From positions 6,173,501 to 6,237,500 of the forward strand of contig CM075188.1 in NCBI GenBank assembly GCA_037577475.1: 64,000 nucleotides of DNA, written 5' to 3'. Both the position numbers and the translations under genes were made by a program. Below are positions 49,201 through 57,147 of this stretch, piece by piece (positions within the stretch are counted from its first letter, which is position 1; each line of letters starts with the position of its first letter). The DNA is from Chaunax sp. Z400 (taxonomy: Eukaryota > Chordata > Actinopteri > Lophiiformes > Chaunacidae). Under the pieces are notes generated by a model. The model saw nothing but the letters and a program-made list of their open reading frames with translations, did no database searches and had not been told where the DNA came from.

Positions 49201-52200
49201 TTTTGACTTCAACACGTTCATGAAATGTAGACGTTTTTAAAGGCATTTTGAAACAAAAATAACAGCTTCACTCTTCAGGCACATTGTGGCCATATACAGA
49301 GATCACAGAGGTGAATAAGGTTTTGTTACCTCAGGACTTGGGCTCATTGTAAGTCAACTAGCCTGACAGTCTGGCTTGTTAATTCACTTAAAATCCTGCA
49401 CACATAAACACACTACTTGTGTCTACATGTGTGTGTGCATGTAGGTCGAACATGAAACTAAGTTTTAAGTAAGGAAAAATAAAAATCAGATAGATATAGA
49501 TATGACTGATGAAGAACAGTAAAAAATTAAGATGGAACTGTCTCATTTTTAAACATTTTCTTTCTATTTTACCCCCCAAAAATAACAGGAAAAATGCCAA
49601 ACATGCTTCCACAGACACATACCACACATTTCTGAATTTAATTGTTGCACATTTTGCTTCTGTTTGATAAAACAAAGAGTAATGGCACAAAATATGGCAA
49701 AAAAGAGCTTAACACATTTTTTGTCCAGGAGTGTATACATTTTTAAATTATTATCACAAAAGCTATAGTTTCCAACATATATTTTCTAGCATTTGAGGAC
49801 AGTTCTGTGACGATCGATTTAAAGAAACCTGAAAAAGGAAAATGATATGAAATTGCTGGATACACCCACCTAACTGGATTAGCACCAACATTAAGTGGAT
49901 TCCTGCCATGCCATACCCCTCCATAAAGTTTTATTTGCAATCAGTTCATTACTTTTTGAGTAATCCTGCTTACAGCCAAACGAATCAATAACAGAAAAAC
50001 AGAACCTCCTTGGCAGAGGGAATGAGTTCAGCTAAAGAAAAATGACACAATTACATCTTATTGTCATTTGTTACTTTATCTCCTTCTACAACTTGAGGCA
50101 TGTGTGATTCAGTCTGTCTCCGTTGCGTCCGTACGTTTGTGCTTTCAGCTCTAAAGTGGAGATGGGGAAGTGGATCGAGGATCTAAACATGGCTATAGAC
50201 ATGGCCAAGAAGTCACAAGAGAAATCCAGCATCTTCCTTGACGCAGGACTGGGTGATCACTCCAACCGTAAGAGCTTCACTGACCTCACTGTTATGTAAA
50301 GATGTACAGTGACTACAGTATCTACTGAGTGGATGAGTGTGCTTTGTGTGACTTATCTTATACTCTCCTCAGATGAGATATTTGGGGATACAGCACAGAT
50401 TCTAATGTACAGTTAATCCCCTACCTCCAAACTTCTGTCCCGCCTCCTCCCCTTCCTCCTCCTCCTCCTCCCTCAGGATCGTCTGATGAGGTTTCTCTGG
50501 AGCAGGAGTCCGAGGATGACATGAACTCCTCTCGTACTTCACTGGACAAGCAGACGCACCACCGTGCCAACACCACCATGCACGTGTGCTGGCACCGCAA
50601 CACCAGTGTGTCTATGTCTGATCACAGCCTGGCTGTGGAGGTACTCCTCCTCCGCCCACATTGAGACACGCATACACGCCCATTTATACACCCACACCCT
50701 CTCAATAGATATGCAAATGCACACCTTAAGTCATTTTGCTCATGTGGAAAAGACATTGGTCACTCCTGAGATGATGGATTTGAGAGAACATCTGTAGGTG
50801 CTCCGGGATCCGTGTCATCGTTTGTCCCCCTCCTAACCCTTTCCTCTCGTGTTTGTGTCCCCTCTCAGTGACTGTTATCATCTTGTGTTTATTTTGTCTA
50901 CTTGAAGACTCTGTTCAGCTTTTCTTTTAATGTGCATGCAGGACAGGTTCAGCATATCTCTGACACTAACATTCTTACCCCACAGACCTGGAGACTTCCT
51001 AACAGTTCTTTCTTTCCCATTTCTTCCTCTCCAAGCTAACATGCTAACACTTTCTCTACACACATTTTCTTTGTTCTCTTTACCCTCTCAGTCTTCGGCT
51101 CTCCAGCTGTCTCACCAGAGCTTCCTCCTCGCTATCTCCTCGGTCAGGGCCAAAGACCAAACACCATCACACATGTTTGTTGGTACCGAAACCAGAACCT
51201 CTCTCTCACTGATTACCTGCGCATGAACCAGGTACTAAAGCCACCAGGCATGATGGATTACTAGAAGAGGTCCAGTTATTGTACCAGTCTCCTTGAGGTC
51301 TAGGCAGAAAGCAAAGTTCACCCAAAAATTCAAATTCAGTCAATATTAATTCACCCTCAAGCCAATGGAAAGGCAGGAGAAGTTTCTTAGGCTGCAAAAC
51401 ATTTCTGGAGCTTAGCAGAAAACAGCGTTGCAGGACTCTCCTAAACAAGTAGAGAAGATGCAGACTTGATTTTTTTTTTAAATTTTAAATTTAAAAAAAC
51501 TCCAAATCTTCAGAAGCCCAGAGAACCCAGATTGATTTGAAACTACTTTATTCACAGCCTTTTCAGGCTGAAATCTCCACTGTAGCCTCTAAGCTAATAG
51601 CGTTGCCGTGCACCCCGTTTGCAGTCGATCTTTGGGATCGTAGGGAGGCGTACGTGGTGTTAGCTCTATGGAATCATTTTATGTTTGTTTCTCTACGTTT
51701 TCTAACAACTCAGTTGTTTAGTAGAATACTGCAGCACTGTTTTGTTGTGAGGCCCATAATGATACACAATGACTGAATTTTCCTACATTCATGCAACGAA
51801 GTAAAGTAAAAGAAAGATAACTAAAAAAAAAATGAAGTAGGAAAAATGCCAAAAACCAAGCCTAAAAGGACGTCCCAGCTCTTAGGTCTGAGACATACCT
51901 AAGGCTTGTGTACCCTAGCGAATATCTAGACAACATTCCAGTCCCTGAATAAAAAGTTCTTCTAAAAAAGAAAATGGTATCGATAACAATAAAACGAGTC
52001 AAAAACTGAGAAAAAACACCGGTCAACTTAAAATATGCCCGATAAATCGGCATCTATGAGTCCTCACAAGTGAACGTTTTCCATATGATGCATAGATATA
52101 CAGAAGACAAATCAACTGTGCAAGTTTTCCAGAAACATGTCAGACCAGCAGGTTTCAGTTTGTTTGATGAGTCGCAGAAATATTGGACTTTGATGTAAAT

Positions 52201-53148
52201 ATTTAAAGAAATACTTTGATTTATTATTTGTAATGAGGACCATTTTCTCTACTACTTATGATAACATTTTCTCATCTATGTAACTGCATGAGCTTGTTGC
52301 CCTGGTAGGCCTACTTTTAGCGATGGTATCCTTTCACATCCTGGAGACAGGTCACTTTCTCCAGTGTCTTGGCTGATAGGAAGCAAACAGCTTCATCTCA
52401 CTTTCCATTATAACAGTAGAGCATGCATCTGTTTAACAGCTCTAACTAATGAACGCACAAACGCCTTCTTTGTAAACTGATTTGTGGCTGTGGATGTTTG
52501 GTTGTGCACAGTTTTATTTAGAATATATAGTCATTTAATTCTCTCTGTCTAATCTTTATGTTCTCTGCTGTCTCCATCTGTGTAGAACCAGCTCTCAGGT
52601 TACCTCCTGAGGAAGTTTAAGAACAGTAACGGCTGGCAGAAACTCTGGGTGGTTTTCACCAACTTCTGTTTGTTCTTCTACAAAACTCACCAGGTCAGCA
52701 CTCCCATCCTGATGTGTAGTATTTCTGCTAGAGTATAAGATTCTTAAAAGGTGGAACTGAAGCCAACAGGTCTGTATTCAGAAAGTGTTTCCATCTCTGT
52801 CTTCAGGATGACTTCCCACTGGCTAGCCTCCCCCTGCTCGGCTACACAGTCAGCACCCCCGAAGAGTCCGACGGCATCCATAAGGACTACGTCTTCAAAC
52901 TGCAGTTCAAGTCCCATGTTTACTTTTTCCGTGCAGAGAGCGAGTACACCTTCGAAAGGCATGTCACTTGTTTGTCATTCCCTGAACACTGTAGCACATT
53001 TGACAGCCTTAAAGTAGCAGTCGTAAAACTGTGTGTTCTGTCTTGTCTTTGCAGATGGATGGAGGTGATCAAGAGTGCAGCCAGCACTGCAGGCCGGATG
53101 AGTCTGCTCATACCCAAAGGAGGCCCAATGGAGATGAATGGAAACTGA
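18904..53148 (+). CDS. farp2: FARP2: FERM, RhoGEF and pleckstrin domain protein 2
   Basis: FARP2 is a membrane-associated Rac/Cdc42-type guanine nucleotide exchange factor; in mammals it acts in semaphorin-plexin signalling in neurons and in osteoclasts. Coding exons: 18904-19104, 28786-28890, 30180-30222, 30299-30377, 32995-33092, 33917-34031, 36569-36716, 36813-36908, 37059-37222, 37352-37420, 37544-37601, 37758-(38040 or 38959), (42811 or 42827)-42995, 43165-43254, 43400-43533, 43626-43707, 43799-44036, 45739-45869, 45964-46032, 46107-46196, 48192-48274, 50149-50267, 50477-50640, 52586-52693, 52807-52958, 53055-53148. All phases join. It starts [20 protein letters not shown] and ends TGA. 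Identity as FARP2 rather than FARP1 rests on [26 protein letters not shown] and [20 protein letters not shown], and on bok next door. Only the exon 12/13 junction is ambiguous: 1065 or 1366 aa, against about 1054 in human. Confidence 0.93.
20395..20750 (+). repeat. Dispersed fish repeat B
   Basis: Shares AACTCAAAAACTG, the GAACTTTATGTACACA phrase, TCAGATATGCAATGAACAAG and the AACTTCTTTCT tail with the copies at 32180 and 57540. Confidence 0.55.
21229..21805. mobile_element. Non-autonomous DNA element, probably hAT-like
   Basis: Ends in inverted repeats CAGGGTTTTTTCT (left) and AGGAAAAACCCCTG (right). The CAGGG terminus and about 580-bp size suit an hAT-derived element. No transposase was seen and the target duplication is not evident. 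Confidence 0.5.
21861..22429 (+). mobile_element. Non-autonomous element, PIF/Harbinger-like (copy 1)
   Basis: Inverted ends CTGGGTTTACAT(T/G)GACAC and GGTCCATGTAAACCCAG enclose a short reading frame ([20 protein letters not shown] then [10 protein letters not shown]) that recurs in copy 2 ([20 protein letters not shown]). It is probably the N-terminal piece of a transposase-region protein. The superfamily is my best guess from these termini in fish. Confidence 0.55.
24513..25133 (+). mobile_element. Non-autonomous element, PIF/Harbinger-like (copy 2)
   Basis: Same termini and interior as copy 1, same orientation, 621 bp. It has an extra duplicated ATTCTGATTGAAATC/ATTCCGATTGAAGG phrase near the left end. 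It retains a longer open frame (112 codons from 24612) that includes [20 protein letters not shown]. It has no catalytic motif and is not a host gene. Confidence 0.55.
25420..25900 (+). repeat. Dispersed fish repeat C (first copy, composite)
   Basis: TTTATACAGATGTCAGATTT, GTTACTCCCTCCGC, TTATACAGAATGATGGGGCA and AAAGGCGCACCAATCCCACC are shared with copies at 27150 and 27715 and, reversed, at 63825. The following part (GCAACAGCGCCGAAAC, TCCCTTCTCTGTGACCCCTT) recurs at 27440. Confidence 0.55.
27150..27560 (+). repeat. Dispersed fish repeat C (second copy)
   Basis: ATTTATACAGAATGGTGAGG and AAAGGCGCTACAATCCCACC are followed by GTGCAACAGTGCCGAAACC and CCCTTCTCTCTGACCCCTTT, in the same order as the 25420 copy. 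Confidence 0.55.
27715..27865 (+). repeat. Dispersed fish repeat C (third copy)
   Basis: GTTCATACAGACGTCTGTTT through TTACTGCCTCCACAGG to GAAAAGGCGCACCAGG and CACTGTCTGAATGGGAC. It is the closest relative of the reversed copy at the right edge. Confidence 0.6.
31282..32040 (+). mobile_element. hAT-like or related repeat, left end only
   Basis: Begins CAGTGTTTCCCCTAGAATTT, a terminus common to fish hAT-type elements. A matching right end was not found, so the right boundary is approximate. Confidence 0.35.
32180..32400 (+). repeat. Dispersed fish repeat B
   Basis: TGAAACTTTATGTACACATC, GCCCATGAAACAGAGAGGTC and CTTTTGATATTTGGGTAATT match 57806-57870, and the later AATTAACAGTGACAAC part matches the 20395 copy. 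Confidence 0.6.
33093..33916 (+). other. farp2: farp2 intron 5 with mobile-element remnants
   Basis: Around 33285-33345 GTAAATGGGGTGGACAAAAT resembles the end of a fish Tc1/mariner-like repeat. The stretch 33380-33712, which closes with GCAGTGTAAACGGGGCCTAA, resembles the end of a non-autonomous DNA element. Both calls are by recognition only. Confidence 0.4.
34032..36568 (+). other. farp2: farp2 intron 6
   Basis: Contains a 23-bp direct duplication at 34144-34189 (GTCAAGTACACGTTTATTGC twice), a reversed piece of repeat A at 34290-34385 (GGAGGTTATGTTTTTACCTG, TTGGTTTGTAAGGAGG, ATTATACAAAAACC) and no exon. Confidence 0.6.
37352..37601 (+). CDS. farp2: farp2 exons 10-11: FERM-adjacent (FA) region
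   Basis: Exons 37352-37420 and 37544-37601 encode about residues 350-392. They read [20 protein letters not shown] followed by [20 protein letters not shown], which is the FA module seen after the FERM domain in FARP and related proteins. The many basic residues and RxxS sites suggest phosphorylation, but that is inference. Exon 11 ends in phase 0. Confidence 0.9.
37758..38963 (+). CDS. farp2: farp2 exon 12: long Ser/Gln-rich exon, alternative ends
   Basis: The acceptor CTCTGTTTCAG is followed by [16 protein letters not shown], then a Gln tract ([14 protein letters not shown]), then about 300 codons of acidic Ser-rich sequence ([31 protein letters not shown]), ending PHIKM-TAA at 38961. Mammalian FARP2 has a much shorter linker here. 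Three readings are possible. A weak donor at 38040 (CAAG|GTGCCC, phase 1) joins 42811 in frame, giving 1065 aa. A donor overlapping the stop, AAAAT|GTAAAT after 38959 (phase 2), fits acceptor 42827, giving 1366 aa. With no splicing, the stop gives a 793-aa FERM-FA-tail protein. I recognise no domain in the tail. Composition and the long open frame argue that it is coding. Confidence 0.75.
   Translation, partial: SLSFNDSLRAPGSPSSPTVSFYPTHISNIALRTELQFQSQPLPTLSRSPAPPQQQQQQLQQPQQLQSPQQTTRPPSPPKEEPVKAAPPSHYAFQGAPSNQAAGHCSPLFVCVESGTSQSQPSKNGNEDKEHGGRRGTGCSVGGSGGKRKGVLTPEAFEMELLRTKQNPMFSMSSSPLHVTEEFIDDDPTEMSFYGGGAEAFSFGLGNKVDRFDHVEESDLSKSRMFSVGIEDLNGNTNPFPDSIVGHSETSSLVNNRSECSSLDNLGLSSAGESMSVGYGGNDSSSSLRLPGSDIQSEASSMVNFPAYSVRSESSSAVQFSDLVEQLEQLSYPPTATEGSGNGSSDSDSDWGSDSVLPPEQNLFYNNPLTGSSGIEGFLLQCHNLQALALADPSASPHIKM
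38964..42810 (+). other. farp2: farp2 intron 12, or 3' UTR of a short isoform
   Basis: Almost 4 kb in which I recognise no repeat, unlike every other large intron here. AATAAA is at 41530-41535, with ATTAAA forms earlier (near 39777 and 40417). If exon 12 is used as a terminal exon this would be its 3' UTR. I could not find a convincing extra coding exon. An 11-nt candidate between TTTAACAG and GTGTTC near 41636 fits by phase only. Confidence 0.5.
42811..42995 (+). CDS. farp2: farp2 exon 13: proline-rich linker before DH, tandem acceptors
   Basis: Encodes [15 protein letters not shown], then [13 protein letters not shown] and a Glu-rich [11 protein letters not shown], ending phase 0 at AAG|GTACAT. 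This matches the LSPAFQ ... SPVLSD linker of mammalian FARP2. Three CAG acceptors lie within 17 bases (ending 42810, 42816 and 42826). The first two are phase 1 and the third is phase 2. Confidence 0.88.
43165..45869 (+). CDS. farp2: farp2 exons 14-18: DH (RhoGEF) domain
   Basis: Exons 43165-43254, 43400-43533, 43626-43707, 43799-44036 and 45739-45869. Conserved region 1 is [20 protein letters not shown]. The middle has [15 protein letters not shown]. Conserved region 3 is [20 protein letters not shown], the helix that contacts the Rho GTPase. Helical sequence [20 protein letters not shown] follows, then [17 protein letters not shown], leading into PH1. No catalytic-region residue looks lost. 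The 1.7-kb intron after exon 17 holds repeats. Confidence 0.93.
44202..44640 (+). repeat. hAT-like dispersed repeat, copy 1, in farp2 intron 17
   Basis: Opens CAGTGTTTCTCACAGC. It shares CCTCTCTCTGTTTCACTG, the GTCAGCAGGATGTTTCAT phrase and GTGAGCCATGTGTGGAGG with the segment at 47079-47345. No transposase. Confidence 0.5.
44690..44975 (+). repeat. Dispersed fish repeat A
   Basis: GAAGGGCACTCAGTCAG at the start, CACCAAGTTTCATGAACATG in the middle, and TTTGTGTAATCCTGGTAACA then AACCTCCTTTGCGGATG at the end. Confidence 0.65.
45964..50267 (+). CDS. farp2: farp2 exons 19-22: first PH domain
   Basis: Exons 45964-46032, 46107-46196, 48192-48274 and 50149-50267. The PH1 strands read [54 protein letters not shown] and [20 protein letters not shown]. 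The C-terminal helix is [20 protein letters not shown] with its invariant Trp. Exon 22 ends in phase 1 at AACC|GTAAGA, which fixes the entry phase of the exon 23 pair. Confidence 0.93.
46235..46830 (-). mobile_element. hAT-like transposon remnant with a BED-finger fragment
   Basis: On the minus strand 46600-46480 reads [20 protein letters not shown] followed by VMLCKLW. This looks like the start of the BED zinc finger of hAT transposases (V-W-x-Y-F ... C-K-L-C), with the second Cys replaced by Trp. It is dead and sits in farp2 intron 20. Confidence 0.5.
47079..47345 (+). repeat. hAT-like dispersed repeat, copy 2, in farp2 intron 20
   Basis: Starts near CAATGTTTCCCACAGAATG and follows the 44202 copy through CCCTCTCTCTGTTCTC, TCAACAGAATGTTTTAT and GTGAGCCGTGTGTGGTGG. 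Confidence 0.5.
48603..48690 (+). repeat. 5' piece of dispersed repeat A
   Basis: CTAGAATGGCACTCAGTAGA, then GCACAAACCTC and CAACAGTCCTACC. Confidence 0.5.
48700..49735 (-). mobile_element. Tc1-like transposon remnant in farp2 intron 21
   Basis: The minus strand at 49108-48905 encodes [16 protein letters not shown] ... [20 protein letters not shown], clearly the central DDE part of a Tc1-type transposase (V-M-V-W-G-C-F; F-Q-Q-D-x-x-P). It represents a third Tc1-like family in this window. The outer limits are approximate, because I could not pair terminal repeats. Confidence 0.75.
49860..50025 (+). repeat. Dispersed fish repeat A (3' part)
   Basis: ATTCCTGCCATGCCATACCC, then TTTTTGAGTAATCCTGCTTA, CCAAACGAATC and AGAACCTCCTTGGCAGAGG. 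Confidence 0.6.
50477..50640 (+). CDS. farp2: farp2 exon 23 (canonical form), PH1-PH2 linker
   Basis: 164 nt, entry phase 1, exit phase 0. It encodes [20 protein letters not shown], then [20 protein letters not shown], then [10 protein letters not shown], joining NQLSGYLL of exon 24. The acidic EQESEDD and the [11 protein letters not shown] core are conserved in human FARP1 and FARP2, so this is the ancestral exon. It has a mutually exclusive candidate partner at 51092. Confidence 0.93.
51092..51231 (+). CDS. farp2: Candidate mutually exclusive exon 23b of farp2
   Basis: Preceded by TTTACCCTCTCAG and followed by GTACTA, this 140-nt block is fully open in entry phase 1. It reads [20 protein letters not shown], then [20 protein letters not shown], then YLRMNQ, with exit phase 0. 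Its last 27 residues align without gaps to the last 27 of exon 23, with 11 identities including R-x-N-T and HVCW-x-RN, flush to the exon end. Lengths 164 and 140 both leave remainder 2 on division by 3, so using both or neither shifts the frame. It would replace the acidic EQESEDD linker by a Pro/Arg-rich one. The donor is weaker than average. No transcript evidence is available to me. Confidence 0.7.
51310..51620 (+). repeat. Dispersed fish repeat D, copy 1, in farp2 intron 23
   Basis: GTTCACCCAAAAATTCAAAT, AAAACATTTCTGGAGCTTAG and GCTGAAATCTCCACTGTAGC, then CTCTAAGCTAATAGCG. Same order and orientation as 53495-53780. Confidence 0.65.
52586..53148 (+). CDS. farp2: farp2 exons 24-26: second PH domain and C-terminus
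   Basis: Exons 52586-52693, 52807-52958 and 53055-53148. They read [76 protein letters not shown] and [19 protein letters not shown], ending PMEMNGN and TGA at 53146. Exon 25 ends GAAAG|GCATGT, a GC donor. The Arg codon (AG+A) of the invariant ERWMEVI helix is recovered only by that junction. Confidence 0.93.
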
Positions 53149-53494
53149 CTCAAACATCATGTACCTGGAGGCTGGGCCTCTAGGACGTCAGAAAGACTGT
53201 CCAGTCTCCATCTTACTGTAATGTTCAAGTACAGTGAACATTCGGTCAATAACAACTGGAGACTGCTACATGCCGCCAGTTTAAACGTTAGCATTTCTCA
53301 GCTTAAGGATTTAACTAGTGGTCTGGGCTTTTTTTCTTTTTCGTTGATGTAAATCATAACTGTATACAGGATATAATGAAAGGGAGACGTGTATGTTTTA
53401 ATCAGCTTTTTGCATGTGTTGTGCTCATTTGGTCTGTTCATATAGACTGATGGGAAATACTGTTTCTATGGGACCAATTCCAACACAGAAGGCA

Positions 53495-53780
53495 TAAAAG
53501 AACAATTCACCCAAAAAAATTATTAAAAATCAGTATTTGTCTACTCACCCCCATGATGTTGGAAAGTCAGATGAAGTCTACAAAACATTTCTGGAGCTTC
53601 ACAGCAAAATAGCATTGGCGCTTTTGCCAACTAAAGAAGATGGAGACTTGTTTTAAAAAACTACCACAAACATAAAATAGCTCATACGATATTATCTCAC
53701 GACATTTACACCCTCGTCTGAGCTGAAATCTTCACTGTAGCCTCTAAGCTAAAAGTGTTAGCATGCACCCCATCTGAGGA
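53495..53780 (+). repeat. Dispersed fish repeat D, copy 2, in the farp2 3' UTR
   Basis: AATTCACCCAAAAAAATTAT, CTACTCACCCCCATGATG, AAAACATTTCTGGAGCTTCA and GCTGAAATCTTCACTGTAGC then CTCTAAGCTAAAAG. It lies wholly inside the predicted 3' UTR. Confidence 0.65.
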
Positions 53781-54894
53781 AGGTGCACAAACTCGAACTT
53801 GTCTACATGTCCCAATAGGCATGGTCAACGAGACATCGCAATCTCTGCACACCTCAGTGCTTACCTGCTTCCTGGAAGTTCATACACTACAGAGAGAGAG
53901 ACTGTCGGATCTAATGTCACATTTTCTTTTTTGTTAGAGTTCTGACGTACAGAGATTGCTAGTTCTTGATAATTTTTGCACATATACACCCGTATGAGTT
54001 TAGGCTAAAAGTCGTAGCTTAGACTTGGATTACACCCTGCTAGCAGTTTTGTCATCTGTTTTTTTTTTTTTTATATCTGACGTTATAAAACAAGTTCTTT
54101 TCTTCAGTTATTGAGGAGAAGTCAGTGCTGTGAAGCTCCAGCTACCCTAACATTCCATCTGCATGGCAGTGAGTCGATAATGACTATTTTCTTTTTTTGC
54201 GTGATGACTGAAGCTTTGTGGAGAACAGCACTGTGACTGGGCTGCAGATGGTAAACAGTATGTGCTAAATGAAGGGACAGGATGGTACGTTCTTTGATAG
54301 AGTCGGATGGAGGTGAGCAGAAGGTTCATGGAACGTTCAGTCATTCAGTTTTGCAGATGCATGGGGAGTTTTGAGAAATTCATGCTACTGTTGGGACAGT
54401 GACACATATCTGGTTTTGGTTTCAAGCATTTAGCGAAGTGCACAGTTTGATGTTTCTTAGGAATAAACCTGTAAGAGCTATTAATGTAAGCAGTATTTGT
54501 TTCTGAAACACTAAGACTTTAACGCATGTTAACGGAAGGATGTTTGAAATATTCAACGGGAGGTTTTCTGCTTACATCTCCTGATTAGTTAGGAGGCATT
54601 ATGGCCAGTTTGATGCTGCATTTCACTCTTTAATATCAAGTGTAATCAAATGTATCTGGTTTTTATTGTTGCATAGGGATAACAACTTGAGGAAACACTG
54701 TGTAGTCTGTAAAAGTTGCAGTTTTCCTTCTAGAAACAAGCCTGAAGAACATGTTTTGATTGAATTGCTGTGTCAGACTGTTTTAGACAAATGGAATCTG
54801 ATATATGGGTGACACTAATGACGTTTATTTAGTGCGCTACACGGAGCCATGGTATTATTTGGTATATTTTTGTATGAAGACTGGAATCTTTACC

Positions 54895-54899
54895 CTGTG

Positions 54900-54988
<89 letters not shown>

Positions 54989-55024
54989 GTGTGTGCGTGT
55001 GGGGGTGTGTGTGCGTGTGTGTGT
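54895..55024. repeat. Long GT microsatellite in the farp2 3' UTR
   Basis: About 60 GT units with a few GC and GG interruptions towards the 3' end. It creates Cys-Val and Thr-His reading frames on both strands that are not genes. Confidence 0.97.
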
Positions 55025-55211
55025 GGAGAAGCCACTGGAGCTGTAACACTAGCTGATGATGGAGGTCATCTCCAAACCATCTGACACATCTGTGTGTGAG
55101 AGACTGACTGTTAACATACAGGATGTTCCTCCTATTTATTGTCCAGCATGTTGTCGGGGCGATGCTCCTGGATGCCCTCATGTAGTCCTCATGTTAATCC
55201 TTTGAAAACCT

Positions 55212-55217
55212 AATAAA
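55212..55217 (+). terminator. farp2: Polyadenylation signal of farp2
   Basis: Canonical AATAAA followed by TGTTCACACTTTCTGTGGCT, with downstream GT-rich sequence (TTTGTGTTGTAG) of the kind expected at cleavage sites. Confidence 0.7.
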
Positions 55218-55879
55218 AATTGTTCACACTTTCTGTGGCTTTGTGTTGTAGATTCATCAGGAAACATCTCTCCTGCAGATGTATTCATTTTACATTGAGG
55301 TATTTACCTAACATTTCTTTACATTTTGCCTTATCAGATTGTTTTTAACCACTAGTTTGCTTCATCTTTTAAAAGTGAGCCATTTCCAGTTTACATGAAA
55401 ACAACCCAGTCATCCATAATATAAAGTCAATTTGTATCACCTCTACTACAGGTTAATGCTACACCGCTTGCATTACAGATGACTGACTTTCTGATACAGC
55501 CAACTGTTTGAGATAAATGAAGAGGAACTAGAAAGCCCTTGGAGAGTTTATACCAGCACTACTGTCACTAAAGCTCGACCAATCAGAAAACAGTTCCCAG
55601 AACAAGCCATAACTAAAGCTACAAACAAATGTTCATCAGAGACATATCATCAATGACTTTAAAAAGCTATGTTTAAAACTATATATAAACTATAATACTG
55701 TTAAACATTTCCTCACATCATATAGAATTGCATTAAAACAGGAAGCTATACAAAAAGCTGTATAATTTGAAGAGAATGGCTATTAATTTTAAAATTCTGA
55801 ACTTTTTATATTGAAATATTTCTCAATATATTACTTAAACAAATTAGCTAAATGATTTCTTTGACCCCTATAGATTATT

Positions 55880-56045
55880 TATCTATCCTCTATAATCGCT
55901 GATCCTTTGCAGGGTTGCGGGGGCTGTAGCCTATCCCAGTTCATATTGGGTGAGAGTTGGGGCGCACCCTGGGAAGGTTGTGAGTCGACACAGGGCTGAA
56001 ACACAACCATTCACACCTGAGGGTAGTTGACCGTCACCAGCTCAC
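55880..56045 (-). repeat. SINE-like repeat, reversed 3' half
   Basis: Reverse complement of the family at 778: CTTTGCAGGGTTGCGGGGGC, TGTAGCCTATCCCAG, GGCGCACCCTGGG, AACCATTCACACCTGAGG. Confidence 0.7.
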
Positions 56046-57139
56046 GTGTATTTCATTTTTGAACTGTTGAAGGAATCCAGAGCATTCATAGGGAACCCGC
56101 ACAGACACAGTGAGAACATGTTGACACTGTTCTCCATGCAGCTTGTTTTTTATTGAGAAATCCACATAGATGTGAAAATATGAAAATAAATCCTGGATGT
56201 GCATTTGGATTTGGATCCGTCTCAAAATCCAATCAACTCTTCCTTCTCCCTCCCATCCCTTCACAACATTCACAGAGAAGTCTCTGCGAGTCTGTCAGCT
56301 TTTATGTGAAGAGTTCATGTACAGTATGCAAATCCGTTGAGCAGTCATACAGCAGGGCATTCCTCAGGCATGTCTAAACAGCATGAACAGTAGGTGTGGT
56401 GGTTTCCCCTTGAATGACATGGCTGCTCATCTGCCAAGGAAATCTTCTCACACAATTTTCAGTTAGGGTGTGGAGAAGGAGTGTATGTGCTCACCTTGTG
56501 CTGCGCTGTACTCTCAGAACAACATGGCCTCACAGCACCACCACGTTAACCTGTGTTGTTATGACCAGAGGTTACAACCAAAAGGCAAGGCAAGGTCACT
56601 GTGGTTGGATCAGAATGGATCAAATCAGGCACAGAGGGAACACATACTGTAATAATGATGATGATGAAAGGGCAGACACCATTTGACTGTTTGCTTCCTC
56701 CTTAGAAAGGGGAACACCAGCAGGGCTGAGTCATCCAACACTTACTCATGTCACATTACCAGACACCAAAAGATGGGTTAGAGCCCAGCTCAGTCCAGAA
56801 GGAATGAGATCTACCCTTCAGCACTTCTGCTGGCTGCTGATCCAGGATGTCCCTCTGTCTCCACTCATTATTCTGAGAAAGATTATCAACTGCTAGTCGC
56901 TTCATATTTATGAAATGTTGTTCATTTGATCATATAGTGTCATATTTCACAGCATCTAAATATATTAACAGAAAGAAACTGGTGCAAAAGTATTATGCAG
57001 TCATATTATGCAGAGATTTGCACCATATTGCAGTCAGTATATTTTGGGTAAAAATTAAACACATTGACCTTAAAATAAGGTGAAATCAGCATATAAAATA
57101 TCTACAAAGTGTTTTTCTTTTAAAAGATTTGTAGAATTT
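56046..57139. other. Intergenic between farp2 and bok
   Basis: No gene or named repeat is recognised. In particular there is no trace of STK25, the kinase gene that lies between FARP2 and BOK in human. Confidence 0.5.
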
Positions 57140-57147
57140 AAATTTTG

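Larger units (their letters stand above)
53149..55240 (+). other. farp2: farp2 3' UTR
   Basis: Runs from the stop to the polyadenylation signal AATAAA at 55212-55217 (in CCTAATAAAAATTG), with cleavage expected about 20 bases on. It contains a dispersed repeat (53495-53780) and a long GT tract (54895-55024). No other strong AATAAA is seen before the GT tract, except weak AT-rich variants. Confidence 0.7.

Noticed and set aside
54805..55181. Cys-Val and Thr-His rich open frames on both strands
   Set aside because: They are products of the GT/CA microsatellite in the farp2 3' UTR.
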